Shown: positions 1 to 11,681 of the stretch, in pieces
Numbering within the stretch: position 1 is the first letter of the stretch
Layout of the letters: the number at the start of each line of letters is the position of its first letter
Assembly: GCA_907163345.1 (NCBI GenBank)
Contig: CAJQUN010000342.1
Location: 558,001-622,000 of the forward strand
Direction of reading: 5' to 3'
Origin: Haberlea rhodopensis
Lineage: Eukaryota > Streptophyta > Magnoliopsida > Lamiales > Gesneriaceae
Length of the DNA: 64,000 bases
Notes under the pieces: generated by a model
Seen by the model: the letters and a program-made list of their open reading frames with translations, nothing else
The model's database searches: none
Told to the model about the DNA's origin: nothing
Translations under genes and position numbers: made by a program

Positions 1-2097
1 CGGCATTACTAAGAACTCATAATGCCCGTATCGAGTCCGGAACGCTGTCTTCTGCACATCTTCCTCTCTGACCCGAATCTGATGATACCCGGACCTCAAA
101 TCAATCTTGCTATACACCCTGGTACCTTGCAACTGATCAAACAAGTCGTCTATCCTTGGGAGAGGATACTTGTTCTTCACTGTAGCCTTGTTCAGCTGCC
201 GGTAATCGATGCACAACCGCATCGAACCGTCCTTCTTCTTCACAAAGAGAACTGGTGCGCCCCATGGCGACACGCTCGGGCGTATATACCCCTTGTCCAA
301 GAGATCCTGCAACTGCTCTTTCAACTCTCTCAACTCTGCCGGTGCCATCCTATAAGGTGCACGAGAGATAGCGGATGTCCCTGGCAGCAACTCGATCCCA
401 AATTCAACTTCCCTGGCCGGTGGAAATCCTGGGATCTCTTCTGGAAATACATCAGCAAATTCTGCCACAACTGGTACATCCTCAACCCTCAGTTCTTTAC
501 TCTTTCCAGACGTGTCCACGGCATAAATAAGATAGCCCGTGTGTCCACGTTCCAACAGCTGAGACATCTTGATCGCTGAAATCAACAGAATCTTCGCACG
601 AGACCCGTTGCCAAAGAAAGTCCACTGACTGCCCAACTCAGGTCTGAACTTCACTGTCCTCTGTCGGCAATCTACCACTGCCTGATATCTGTTCAGAATA
701 TCAATTCCCAAGATGCAGTCGAAGTCTGACATACCCAGCACAATCAAGTCTGATCTCAACTCGTTGCCCTCAAAATAAATGAGGCTATCTGCCAAAAACT
801 GATCAGCAACGACGTTTCTTCCAGTGGGTGTCGAGACCAATAGAGGCGTGGGCAAAGAAGACGTGCGCATATGGTGTCTTTCCACAAATCCCACAGACAC
901 AAAGGAATGGGAGGCACCTGTATCTATCAAAACAAAAGCAGGGTACGTAAATAAATGACACGTACCGGCAATCACCTCCTCCGGGGCTGCCTGAGCCTGC
1001 TCCCTGGTCAGTGCATATACTTGTCCCTGGGGTGGTCCCACTGTCTGACCTCCCGATGGACGAGGCCCAAATTGCTGCCTCTGCTGCACTGTCCTGTCCT
1101 CAAACCTTGGCCTGTTGCCCTGATACTCTGACTGGCCTCCCCTGGTGGGACAATACCGAGCAATGTGGCCCATCTTGCCACAGACATAACATGCAGGACA
1201 CTTATTTGAAGAATGCGGTCCTCCACAATTGTTGCACCTAGGCTCTCCCGGCCTCTCCCCTTGTGAAGATCCTCGATTGGCCGACCAATTTCCCTTCTTG
1301 TTATCCTGCTTCTATCCAAAGTGTTTCTTCCCACCATACCGCGAAGATGAAGAGGCACCACGGGGCTTAAATGGCTCACCCCGAGGCCTCAAACTGTCAC
1401 TAGTCTGCCTCTGTTGCGGTACCGGTGGTGGCATGGCATAAGCTCCCACTCCCAGCTCAGCAAGTTCCGCTCTTGTGAGAGCATCATCAAAAGAAGTTGG
1501 GTTATTGATGATAACCCGGTCATAGAGCTCCGGTCGCAGTCCTTTCATGAAATTTCTCATCTTGGCACGTCCATCAGAGGCAATATGGGGGACATACCTA
1601 AGTAGTGATGAGTACTGTGTGGCATAGTCTGCCACTGTCATGTTCCCCTGCCTCAGACTAGCAAATTCATCCTCTTTTGTCTGCCTTGCTGCCGCGGAGA
1701 AGTATCGGTTCAAGAACCTGGTCCTGAAGAGCGTCCAGTCAATCACAGCACCCAGTGCTCTCATCTCCATCACTGTGCTCCTCCACCACATCAATGGTTT
1801 CTTAGCCAACTGGAACTCCGCCAGCCTCAGCCAAGCAGTAATAGCACAAGGAGCCGATACAAAGATCTGCTCAAGCCTCTCCAGCCACTCTTCAGCTTCT
1901 TCTCCGGACTCTGTCCCCTCAAACCGGGGCGGATGATAAGACAGAAACTGAGTCAAGCTAATCTCACCCGGTAGCAATAACTGGACCACTGGTTCCATTC
2001 CTACAGCCGGTGGAGGTAGAGGATTAGCCTGTCCAATACTCGCATTTACACTCCCAACATCTCCGACTTCCTCATTAGCAGCCATGCTGTAACACAA
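1..2097 (-). pseudogene. Tekay-like gag-PR-RT, 5' part of gag-pol, one in-frame UAG
   Basis: Minus-strand polyprotein of a Ty3/gypsy chromovirus, cut by the window edge. The ATG is at 2097. Gag (about 2097-1320) holds the retrotransposon gag core (WLERLEQIF, FQLAKKPLMWW, RYFSAAARQTKEDEF). A zinc knuckle CYVCGKMGHIARYC lies near 1190-1150. The aspartic protease follows with LIDTGASHSFVS near 930-905. The RT N-terminus (KKKDGSMRLCIDYRQLNK, KIDLRSGYHQIRV) runs to the edge at GHYEFLVMP. I read the frame codon by codon: from 2097 to position 1 the only stop is UAG at 1314-1312, just before the zinc knuckle. Otherwise gag-pol is intact, so this is one of the youngest copies here. The UAG is more likely a disabling mutation than programmed readthrough, because it falls inside gag rather than at the gag/pol border. 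Confidence 0.93.
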
Positions 2098-2278
2098 ATG
2101 TTAACAACAATCCAAAGCAATATATAACATGTCGTTAGATAACAGGAGTGATATAAGCATGTTAGTATAACAGGATATACAGTAATATGCACCACATGCA
2201 TAAACATGCTTCAAATGTAAGCACCTAGCCAATAATGCTAAGGCTACCCTTCACTCGTTCCCGGGTTCTCTAACCACT

Positions 2279-2290
2279 GCTCTGATACCA
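2279..2290 (-). other. Primer-binding site (tRNA-iMet)
   Basis: On the minus strand this reads TGGTATCAGAGC, the standard plant retrotransposon PBS complementary to the 3' end of initiator tRNA-Met. It starts 4 bases past the LTR end at 2295. It orients the element and identifies 2295-4421 as its 5' LTR. Confidence 0.92.
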
Positions 2291-2294
2291 CTAA

Positions 2295-4421
2295 TGTAAG
2301 GACCCTAATCCTTAAGTGCGGAATAAAGGCATAATAGAGCTAAATAAATGATCAGAGTAGAGTAAACAAGTTGAGTCTATGAGCTTAAGCATTTACATGC
2401 CAAAATAAAGGACTACCAAAAGGATTAATTACATTCCAACAAATGAATGTGTCCACTATAGTTTTACGCTACTCCTAGAGTAGGCACTATACAAAAGAAT
2501 CCTGTCCTTTCATCTACCAAAGATGCTCGTGAAGCTCACTGTCTCAACCCGTTCAAGCCCATCTATCATGCCAAAAAGGTACCTACAAGGACAACCCCCA
2601 AACATGAGCAATAATAATCATTCATATTCAACACAATATGAAGATAAAGCGTAAATGCATAATCAATATAAAACACTTCCTGTTTTCCCATGCATTTCAA
2701 ACGCTTCCCGTTTGGTTGTCCCTGTACCATAACTCATGAGTATAATCAACAGATTATTTTTAATAGCCAAAACATGTCATGACATCATATACCATCTCAA
2801 CTGTACCACATATTGGTCACCATTCCCTAGTCTGTCCATCACAGTGTATTTTAATGCCCCTCGCTTATATTCATATGGGCGGCATAGGATAACCTCGCTA
2901 CAATGGACATGCGGCGCTCCCACCCCTCGCTTCACAGAGAGCGGCAAATACCCTTTCCTCGCCCCATATGACAACCACGCTCAAATGTGACATGCGGCGC
3001 TCCCACCCCTCGCTTCACATTTGGCGGAACCAATACAAAAAGCGGCAAGCATTAAAATCATCAAAGGATGACCACGACTCATGGGATGTGCATCCAATAA
3101 TCATAATATGCATCTAACATCAATATGCATAAATTACCATGTATATGCATCCACAATGCAATACCTCATATGGCATAAATCAACATGTATATGCATCCAC
3201 AATGCAATATCACATATATACTCGCATCCACAATGCATAAACAATGAGCATATAAAATACATGTTACCGTTGGGTGCCCGTACGTCCACTACGTACCTTT
3301 CCAAAATGTGGAATGTGATTGGACCTCAGTTCCTTGGCTGCGTTGCCACCTGGGTTGGTTCTACATATTCACAAATACCAATATTAGAACCCAATAATAG
3401 TCCAATACCAAAAATCCCACAAAAACACCCAAAAACACCATTTTTGGTGTCTCGCGATCGATCTCCATCAAGCCCCGATCGATCGCGAGAACACACTGCC
3501 TCGCTCAACATTTTTAAACAATCCGCGATCGATCGCGGAGCTAGCGCCGATCGATCGCGGCCTCGCCGATCGATCGCGCCAAGCTCGCGATCGATCGCTG
3601 AGGCTCACTGCCTCAGCCCTGTTGCTCGCGATCGATCGCGAGAAAATCGCCGATCGATCGCCGAGCTGTGGTCAAGCGGGATTTGGGCACTATTCACCCA
3701 TCTTCAACCCCTTCTCATACACACCCACATACCCCAACATAAATCAAACCCAATAACTCAAAACCACCCATAAACATCAACATAAACTCAAATAAACAAC
3801 ATCCAACCAAAACACTACCAAAATCACAACACCCAACACAACCCATTTTAAACCCTTTAAAACCAAACTAAACTCAACCAAAACCTTACAAAATTAACAC
3901 ATGAGGTACCCATACCTCTTGGGGATCTCAAATCACCCAACAATCTCTTCAAAACAAGATTTTGCAAGCACTTCACTCCACCCTTGAGCTCCTACTCGAA
4001 AATGTGAAGGGGGGAAGGGTTTGGGTGTGGGAGATAAGTTGGTAAAGTAAAATATGAGTGGATGGGGTGGGGTTGGGTATTAAGGTGAGTTTTTAAATTA
4101 AAATGCAATCCAAGGCAATTCCATGGTGTATAAAATACCCCAACATGATATTTTCAAAGCATTTACTCAAAATGCACCAAATATCAATTAACACATGATT
4201 CCTCATAAATTGCTAACCAATGCAAATAAATCATGCTTCCAATAATATTTACCCAACATGCACCACATGCACCCTGAAATGCAACCCCGGGTCACCCTAT
4301 CCATATGACCATGCATTTTCCATAAGGTAAATAAATTCCAACACATAATCAATTACCACATAATTAATCATGTAAACACAATTAAAGCCAAATAGCAATT
4401 AACCATTTCGGGGATGTCACA
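2295..4421 (-). mobile_element. 5' LTR of the Tekay-like element at 1-4421
   Basis: A 2127-bp LTR bounded by TG...CA (plus strand TGTAAGGACCC to GGGATGTCACA). Internally, from the PBS side, it has AGCGG/CTCGCT modules near 2870-3020, the conserved GTACG...ACGTACC block at 3264-3300, and a palindrome array at 3454-3661. After these come an A/C-rich tract, a GA-rich stretch near 4000-4080 and the AT-rich U3 end. The TSD would begin at 4422 (ACGGG); its partner lies outside the window. The following 150 bp (4422-4571) show nothing recognisable. Confidence 0.9.
3454..3661. repeat. GCGATCGATCGC palindrome array, 4 pairs
   Basis: Eight copies of the 12-bp palindrome (some with an end-base variant) start at 3454, 3475, 3525, 3547, 3566, 3587, 3628 and 3650. 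They form four pairs with spacings of 21, 22, 21 and 22 bp. The pairs are separated by A/C-rich or TGCC-containing spacers. Confidence 0.93.
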
Positions 4422-4571
4422 ACGGGCATCCCAAGGGCAACATGTATTATGTGTTTAGTCATTTAACACAAGGTAAATCAAGGTATGCATAAGATAGTGC
4501 ATTATGATATGATACATGTTGATACGCATCGTTTTGCATATGTATATTGTGAAATATAAAGTGAGGATTTC

Positions 4572-6829
4572 TGTGAGACCCCGTTATCACATCAAGACAT
4601 TAAGGTGCACTTTAGAGAACTAAACATTCATGTGAATAAATCAGAGTAACATGCCGTGTTGATTTATCTGAGCTTTAGAGATTACAGTACCAAAATGTTT
4701 CAAAAGGAAGACACAATTCCTACGAAGGTACTACATTATAGTCTTACTCTACTCAGTAGAAGCTATACAAAATTTTTCTCTAACATGCTAATCCTGTAGC
4801 ACTCCTTACAGCTCAGCATATCAACCCGACCCTGGTTCTTGTCAAAAAGCACCTACAAAGACAACCCCCAACACATGAGCATAACACAATTCATATTCAA
4901 CATAATATGAAAGTAAGGCATAAATGCAAATCTTAAACACAAGCCCTTCCTGTATTTTCAGCATTTATAACGCCCATTGGTTGTCCCTGTACCATAATTC
5001 ATAATAAAAACACATTATAAGAATATATGGTTTCATAAATAAATGTCATGACATCCTTCCTCCTTAAATCCTTATTTCAATCCTGAGCCCTTATCATTAG
5101 TACATTTTAATGCTTCTTGCTACTCCATGTAAGCGGAATTCTTCCTCGCTTCCCATGGACCTTAGCGTAAGCAATTAAAATCCTTACTAAGATAACCTTG
5201 ACTCGTGAAATACACCTCTTATATTTCACAACATACATATGCAAAAACAATGCATAATAACATGTATCATAACCTTAATGCACCACATTGCATTCATCAT
5301 GCGTCAAAAAGACAAACATAAAGCACATGTTACCGTTGGGATGCCCGTACGTCGCTTACGTACCTTTCCAAAAGATAGAGGAGTCAATCGACTTTATCTC
5401 CTCGGTTGTGCTGGCACCTGGGATGGTTCTACATAGCCACACAACACAATATTAGGCACCTCATAATAATCCGGAAGCAAAACCAAATTAAAAACCAAAT
5501 TTATCCTATAATATCATCTCGCGATCGATCGCCCATGAGCCCCGATCGATCGCGAGATGCTACTGCCTCGCATACCAAAAAAAAAACATTCAGCGATCGA
5601 TCGCCCCAATATTGGCGATCGATCGCCAAAACCTAATGGAACGTCGCGATCGATCGCGCCTCCTTGGCGATCGATCGCCAACCTTGTTCCTTTGGCGATT
5701 TTCCAGAATTGCTTAACACCGATATTCAAACCCTTAAATCTAACATGTAAGACATAATACATGCCAATACCAACATGCTAGCAGTTGCACTACACTACCC
5801 TGAGTGTATTCAATTCAAATTTACACCCTAAGCATAAGCCTACAAGCATAAACGTCGATCATTTAAACAAGTACTGGATCAACTTTTCTGGAAACAGGGT
5901 AACATATTCATTTCCAGATTTCTTGAGCACCTCACTTCATGCTATTAAACCTATCACATATAGCATAAAGAAAGCTCGAACAAACATGCCATGGGCTTCA
6001 CAAAACTACCATGCATATTTTCACATCAAAGTTTTACCAAAACCTAAGCTTGACGTGTATGATAATACCTTCATAAAAACACTCCCCACACATATATTTC
6101 CAGAAAACAAGGCACTTGAACCTTGCCCAGAATATTCGAACACTACCTTTCACATGATTAAATCCTTCACATAATACATGCAACATGCTCAAGGAAATAT
6201 ACTGGTACCTTCAACAAGCTACCATACACAAAATCACATCGAAGGTTCGACCAAAACCTAAGTTAGCATGCTTCAAATATTCATGGTAAAACCCTTCCTA
6301 ACATGAAAAACAGAGCACTACCCTGCTCGGATGTTCGAGGAACCCTTTTCTCTACTACAAATCTAGCACATAAAGCATGCAAGTTTCTTAACTAAACATG
6401 CTAAGGGCTTCACAAACATCACATAAAGGTATTCATAACAAGATAACATCATACCCTAAACTAGCATGCCAAATCTGCTACAAAGAACAAGCATGCCAGG
6501 AAACTGAAAACTGGGAAGAAAATGTGACTCCTCACCACTTTTGCCCTTCGATTTTCTATATGAAAAGAAGAATGAAACCCGATCACTTTTCTCCTGGAAC
6601 TCGACCAAGTTGCAGAGAAATGAAGGGAAAAAGAAGGAAGCTTTTTGGAAGAGGCAAGATGAAAATATCTTCAAGTAAAGTTGCTTGCTTAGTCATCTGC
6701 TTTCCCAACTACCCAATTAAACGAGCCCAGAAGGCCCAACACCTCGATTAAATTCCAAATCGCCACGTAGAACCACTTTAGGGATTATTAACACTACGGG
6801 ATTAACACCTATAATCCTTGGTCATCACA
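4572..6829 (-). mobile_element. 3' LTR, second LTR type
   Basis: A 2258-bp LTR, plus strand TGTGAGACCCC to GGTCATCACA. In element sense it starts TGTGATGACCAAGG. The base composition and module order match the other LTRs: AGCGG/CTCGC modules, GTACG block near 5330-5367, palindrome array at 5521-5678. The U3 half (5760-6829) differs from the Tekay-like LTRs. To its right lies a purine-rich tract in element sense (6830-6842), marking this as a 3' LTR. From about 5088 onward it is repeated almost exactly at 9945-11681. Confidence 0.82.
5521..5678. repeat. GCGATCGATCGC palindrome array, 3 pairs
   Basis: Copies start at 5521, 5542, 5593, 5615, 5646 and 5667. Pair spacings are 21, 22 and 21 bp. 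The array lies within the LTR 4572-6829. Confidence 0.93.
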
Positions 6830-7090
6830 ATATCCCCCACTAAAAGAATTTCGTCCTCGAAATTAGCACTGGTGTATCACGTAACACCCAGGCTACACAA
6901 CAACATGAAGCCATAACCTCGATTCTTGACCATATCAGAATCGTATTAATAAACGCAAGGGTACCTACCTCTCATCAAACTCTGAAACAGAGCGACTTAC
7001 CAAAACCAACATATCACCCAAGAGGCAAAACGTACCTCGATGCGGGTTATCCCAAAAGTCAGTCCCTCATTACTGCAAAATAACCAATAC
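6830..7090 (-). other. Polypurine tract and internal stub beside the 3' LTR
   Basis: Read on the minus strand, the sequence ends TTTCGAGGACGAAATTC followed by an AGTGGGGGATAT purine tract, then the LTR. The same TTTCGAGGACGAAAT signature precedes the Tekay-like 3' LTRs at 39284 and 47845, so this is the 3' end of a gypsy internal region. I see no coding sequence in this 261-bp stub. It stops where the inverted repeat begins. Confidence 0.7.
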
Positions 7091-10070
7091 TTACGACTGT
7101 AGATCGGACAGTCATCCTTAGTTCTAATACAACTAGTAAGAACGCAACCTGAATGACACCTCAACCGTGAGAACGTTGACCTCGTGTCAAACTCTGGAGT
7201 GGAATAGATTTCCAAATCCATCATAACATCAAAGAGCGTCAGCACAGCTCAACGCTAATAATCCAAAAGCAGTTAGTCAACTGAAACTGTAAGGATTCAA
7301 ATCGTTCCTGATTCTATCGTAGATATCATTCCATGACATCTCTATCATGACTCACGATGTCTAACATACATCGTTACGAGGGAAACATTAGTACACCACG
7401 GTGTACACATACCAAACCTGGTTTCCCGCTATACAGACCACCTCCATCCAAGGAGCAGTTGCACCCTCTGCAACTCGGATCGGGCAACTCACGGCCACCG
7501 ATCCACACAAAAGACATCTCACAAGATGTCCACCTCCGGATATCCCAAGAACCACATCCTGGTCGTAATAAACAATCGAGACTCCACAGAGTTTCAAAAT
7601 TTGAAAGGACATGCAATAAACCTATTGCATCCTCAACGCTTGTGTCGACAGCGACACCCAACCAATCCGAATTCCTGCCATCCCTTGATAATCCTAGGAT
7701 TTAACAATCCAAACTTGGGAAGGCAATCGCATAACTCGGAGGGAAACATCAATAATGAAATACCTTAACCCTCACAAGATAATTCCTCCTCAAGGGAAGT
7801 CAACTAACTTCACGATTATCCCTCATAATTATCGTGTCATGGAGATTCCAAATCTCAAGTTGTTCCATATCTCTCATCAGAGATTTAACCATCCTAAAAT
7901 AGCATAACTCTATGCTTGACAGAAAGGAAATCAATAACCGGCATCCGTATACTCACCGGTATACCTGCCTAAGTATTGATATCGCATGCATACTATGCAC
8001 TTGGCTCGGGTATCTGCAACATACCCCTAAGCCCCAAACACAACTGTCAATCCTGAGTCATTCCCATCCAGGAGAATGAAAATCGACGATCAATAACACG
8101 GCGTGATTCTCAAAATCAACACCACAAGCACCAACTCACCGAATCTTTCAAAGATTCCCAAATAGGTATAATACTACCTCCTTCCTCACAAGGGAAGTAC
8201 CATCGAACTCGAGATCCACTAGTCTCGAACCAGAGTTCGGAAAAACTGGATACAATAACACCCATTGTATCCCTAATACACGGGTTCCCTTAGATTGAGT
8301 CAATAACGACCTGATGACTCTCTTGTTGGTACTCCTACATCCTGAGCTGTCCCAGACAAGTCTCACCAAGATTAAACATAAACGTATACACGTTTCAGTG
8401 AGGCATGCACAACCTCAGCCTCAACCTCAAATGACATGGTGACTACTAGAGTCCACCACAATCCACATCGTATCACCTTACGATTTGCCAACTTGGTTCC
8501 AACGAGCAGTATAACGGCTCTAGCAAGCCCCTCATGGTGCTGCACACACACGGCAGACAAACTGGTCGCTGTCTCTCTAGGTTCACCTCAAACCTACCAA
8601 TAAGACGGACGTTTCCACATGGTATATCATACTGTGGGAAGAAAACTCAATAGAGTAGTGGGTCTTTATCCAACATTCCTCTAATGCCGATACACCCTGG
8701 ACACTCCAATGTCCCTATGTACTTAACATAACCTGATCCTACTCCCTTAGGACCCATCCTACACCCTCATGGTTGGTGTGACCATGTCTACCACATGTCA
8801 CATCGACAGAAAGCGAGTACTTTCCTCCATGATTACTCCTGTCGTCAAATCACATGGCCAAAAGCCATTCCAACGAGCATACCTCAAGGGTATCACCACT
8901 CGTAATATGATTACCCCAAACATAAGCTGCGGTACAATCACATGTACAGCGCATCCACCCATTCCTCGAGCAACCCGCTCGGTATAAGGGTCACGTCCAT
9001 CGGTGCCGCACACACCACCTTGTGCTCGGTACTGGCACCCAAGGCATACCACTGAATACGTATACTCAACGCATCGATCATCGTAACGATGATGCATGTC
9101 TAATAAGACATCTCCTACACCATCGTCATCGTCATCCTGTGACGACACATGCCAACTCATGGCATCTAAGACATTGTCAACTAGTGACGATACATGTACA
9201 TCAACGTATGTCATCCACTATCATGCTAGTAAAATAGGCATAATAAAACATGTATATCAATGCATGCCAGCTTAAATAAAGCTAATAAAATAGCAATATC
9301 TCATACCTCATCGCTAACAATATAGCGTCATACCTGTCTCCGTCGCTCAATAATAGTGCGTAATCAGCACCCATCGCTCGAAGGCGGCAAAATCCTGTGC
9401 TGAGTACATAGCGGCACAATCCCTCGCTATAGAATCGACGGTATGACACCTCGTCATATAATAAGTGGCATGAAACCTCGCTATACACCTGAGCATGAAT
9501 CATCGTACATAGTAGCGGAAAGAGGCATCGCTATAAATATACCTGGCGGAATGAACCATCGCCTATCAATATAGCGGAAAGAACCATCGCTATAAATATA
9601 CCTGGCGGAATGAACCATCGCCTATCAATATAGCGGAAAGAACCATCGCTATAAATATACCTGGCGGAATGAACCATCGCCTATCAATATAGCGGAAAGA
9701 ACCATCGCTATAAATATACCTGGCGGAATGAACCATCGCCTATCAATATAGCGGAAAGAACCATCGCTATCATCCGTGTCCTCATAGAGAAATAAATATA
9801 AATCGACACATGAAATTATGGTCCCTCCTTCCTTTTCCACGTAAGCAGAATTCTTGCTCCTTATGGAAATCCACGTAAGCGGAATTTTTCCTCGCTTCCT
9901 ATAGAATCCATGTCAGCAGAATTCTTGCTTCTTATGGAATTGAGTCACTTATCATTAGTGCATTTCAATGCTTCTTGCTACTCCATGTAAGCGGAATTCT
10001 TCCTCGCTTCCCATGGACCTTAGCGTAAGCATTGAAATCCTCACTACGATAACCTTGACTCGTGAAATAC
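7091..10070 (+). repeat. Left arm of a ~3-kb inverted repeat
   Basis: The sequence from 7091 (TTACGACTGTAGATC) recurs in reverse complement ending at 14794 (GATCTACAGTCGTAA). Homology continues inward to about 10070, matching about 11775 on the other side. Matching landmarks include the CATCGTTACGA block (7370 versus 14515), the 59-bp tandem repeats, and the GCGGAATT...CTCGCTTCC modules. Small indels and substitutions separate the arms. I recognise no protein domain in it; the short ORFs differ between arms and look accidental. The inner end overlaps the truncated LTR copy. It may be internal sequence of a non-autonomous LTR element or a foldback insertion; I cannot decide. Confidence 0.85.
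9542..9777. repeat. 59-bp tandem repeat, ~4 copies
   Basis: Units beginning CCTGGCGG start at 9542, 9601, 9660 and 9719, an exact 59-bp period. Each unit carries two GCGGAAxGAACCATCGC half-modules. The copies are almost identical, so the expansion is recent or homogenised. Confidence 0.95.
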
Positions 10071-11681
10071 ACCTCTTATATTTCACAACATACATATGCA
10101 AAAACAATGCATAATAACATGTATCATAACCTTAATGCACCACATTGCATTCATCATGCGTCAAAAAGACAAACATAAAGCACATGTTACCGTTGGGATG
10201 CCCGTACGTCGCTTACGTACCTTTCCAAAAGATAGAGGAGTCAATCGACTTTATCTCCTCGGTTGTGCTGGCACCTGGGATGGTTCTACATAGCCACACA
10301 ACACAATATTAGGCACCTCATAATAATCCGGAAGCAAAACCAAATTAAAAACCAAATTTATCCTATAATATCATCTCGCGATCGATCGCCCATGAGCCCC
10401 GATCGATCGCGAGATGCTACTGCCTCGCATACCAAAAAAAAACATTCAGCGATCGATCGCCCCAATATTGGCGATCGATCGCCAAAACCTACTGGAACGT
10501 CACGATCGATCGCGCCTCCTTGGCGATCGATCGCCAACCTTGTTCCTTTGGCGATTTTTCAGAATTGCTTAACACCGATATTCATACCCTTAAATCTAAC
10601 ATGTAAGACATAATACATGCCAATACCAACATGCTAGCAGTTGCACTACACTACCCTGAGTATATTCAATTCAAATTTACACCCTAAGCATAAGCCTACA
10701 AGCATAAACGTCGATCATTTAAACAAGTACTGGATCAACTTTTCTGGAAACAGGGTAACATATTCATTTCCAGATTTCTTGAGCACCTCACTTCATGCTA
10801 TTAAACCTATCACATATAGCATAAAGAAAGCTCGAACAAACATGCCATGGGCTTCACAAAACTACCATGCATATTTTCACATCAAAGTTTTACCAAAACC
10901 TAAGCTTGACGTGTATGATAATACCTTCATAAAAACACTCCCCACACATATATTTCCAGAAAACAGGGCACTTGAACCTTGCCCAGAATTTTCGAACACT
11001 ACCTTTCACATGATTAAATCCTTCACATAATACATGCAACATGCTCAAGGAAATATACTGGTACCTTCAACAAGCTACCATACACAAAATCACATCGAAG
11101 GTTCGACCAAAACCTAAGTTAGCATGCTTCAAATATTCATGGTAAAACCCTTCCTAACATGAAAAACAGAGCACTACCCTGCTCGGATGTTCGAGGAACC
11201 CTTTTCTCTACTACAAATCTAGCACATAAAGCATGCAAGTTTCTTAACTAAACATGCTAAGGGCTTCACAAACATCACATAAAGGTATTCATAACAAGAT
11301 AACATCATACCCTAAACTAGCATGCCAAATCTGCTACAAAGAACAAGCATGCCAGGAAACTGAAAACTGGGAAGAAAATGTGACTCCTCACCACTTTTGC
11401 CCTTCGATTTTCTATATGAAAAGAAGAATGAAACCCGATCACTTTTCTCCTGGAACTCGACCAAGTTGCAGAGAAATGAAGGGAAAAAGAAGGAAGCTTT
11501 TTGGAAGAGGCAAGATGAAAATATCTTCAAGTAAAGTTGCTTGGTCATCTGCTTTCCCAACTACCCAATTAAACGAGCCCAGAAGGCCCAACACCTCGAT
11601 TAAATTCCAAATCGCCACGTAGAACCACTTTAGGGATTATTAACACTACGGGATTAACACCTATAATCCCTGGTCATCACA
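9945..11681 (-). mobile_element. Truncated second copy of the 4572-6829 LTR
   Basis: It is colinear with about 5088-6829 at an offset near 4856 bp and ends at the same GGTCATCACA. Small differences include a 9-bp gap near 11541. The first roughly 515 bp of the LTR are absent; the left edge merges into the inverted-repeat arm. The right edge (11681) abuts the opposite arm directly, with no polypurine tract, so this is a rearranged copy. Confidence 0.88.
10378..10534. repeat. GCGATCGATCGC palindrome array, 3 pairs
   Basis: This is the counterpart of the array at 5521-5678, with the same spacing. The copy at 10502 has lost its first G and C. Confidence 0.92.

Noticed and set aside
22..579. 185-aa plus-strand ORF (similar ones at 1640-1936, 41796-42023, 50109-50312)
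   Set aside because: Antisense shadows of the RT and gag coding frames on the minus strand.
7357..7704. 115-aa ORF in the inverted-repeat arm and its mirror at 14316-14528
   Set aside because: The mirror frame is shortened and shifted; substitutions do not look codon-constrained. Not supported as a gene.
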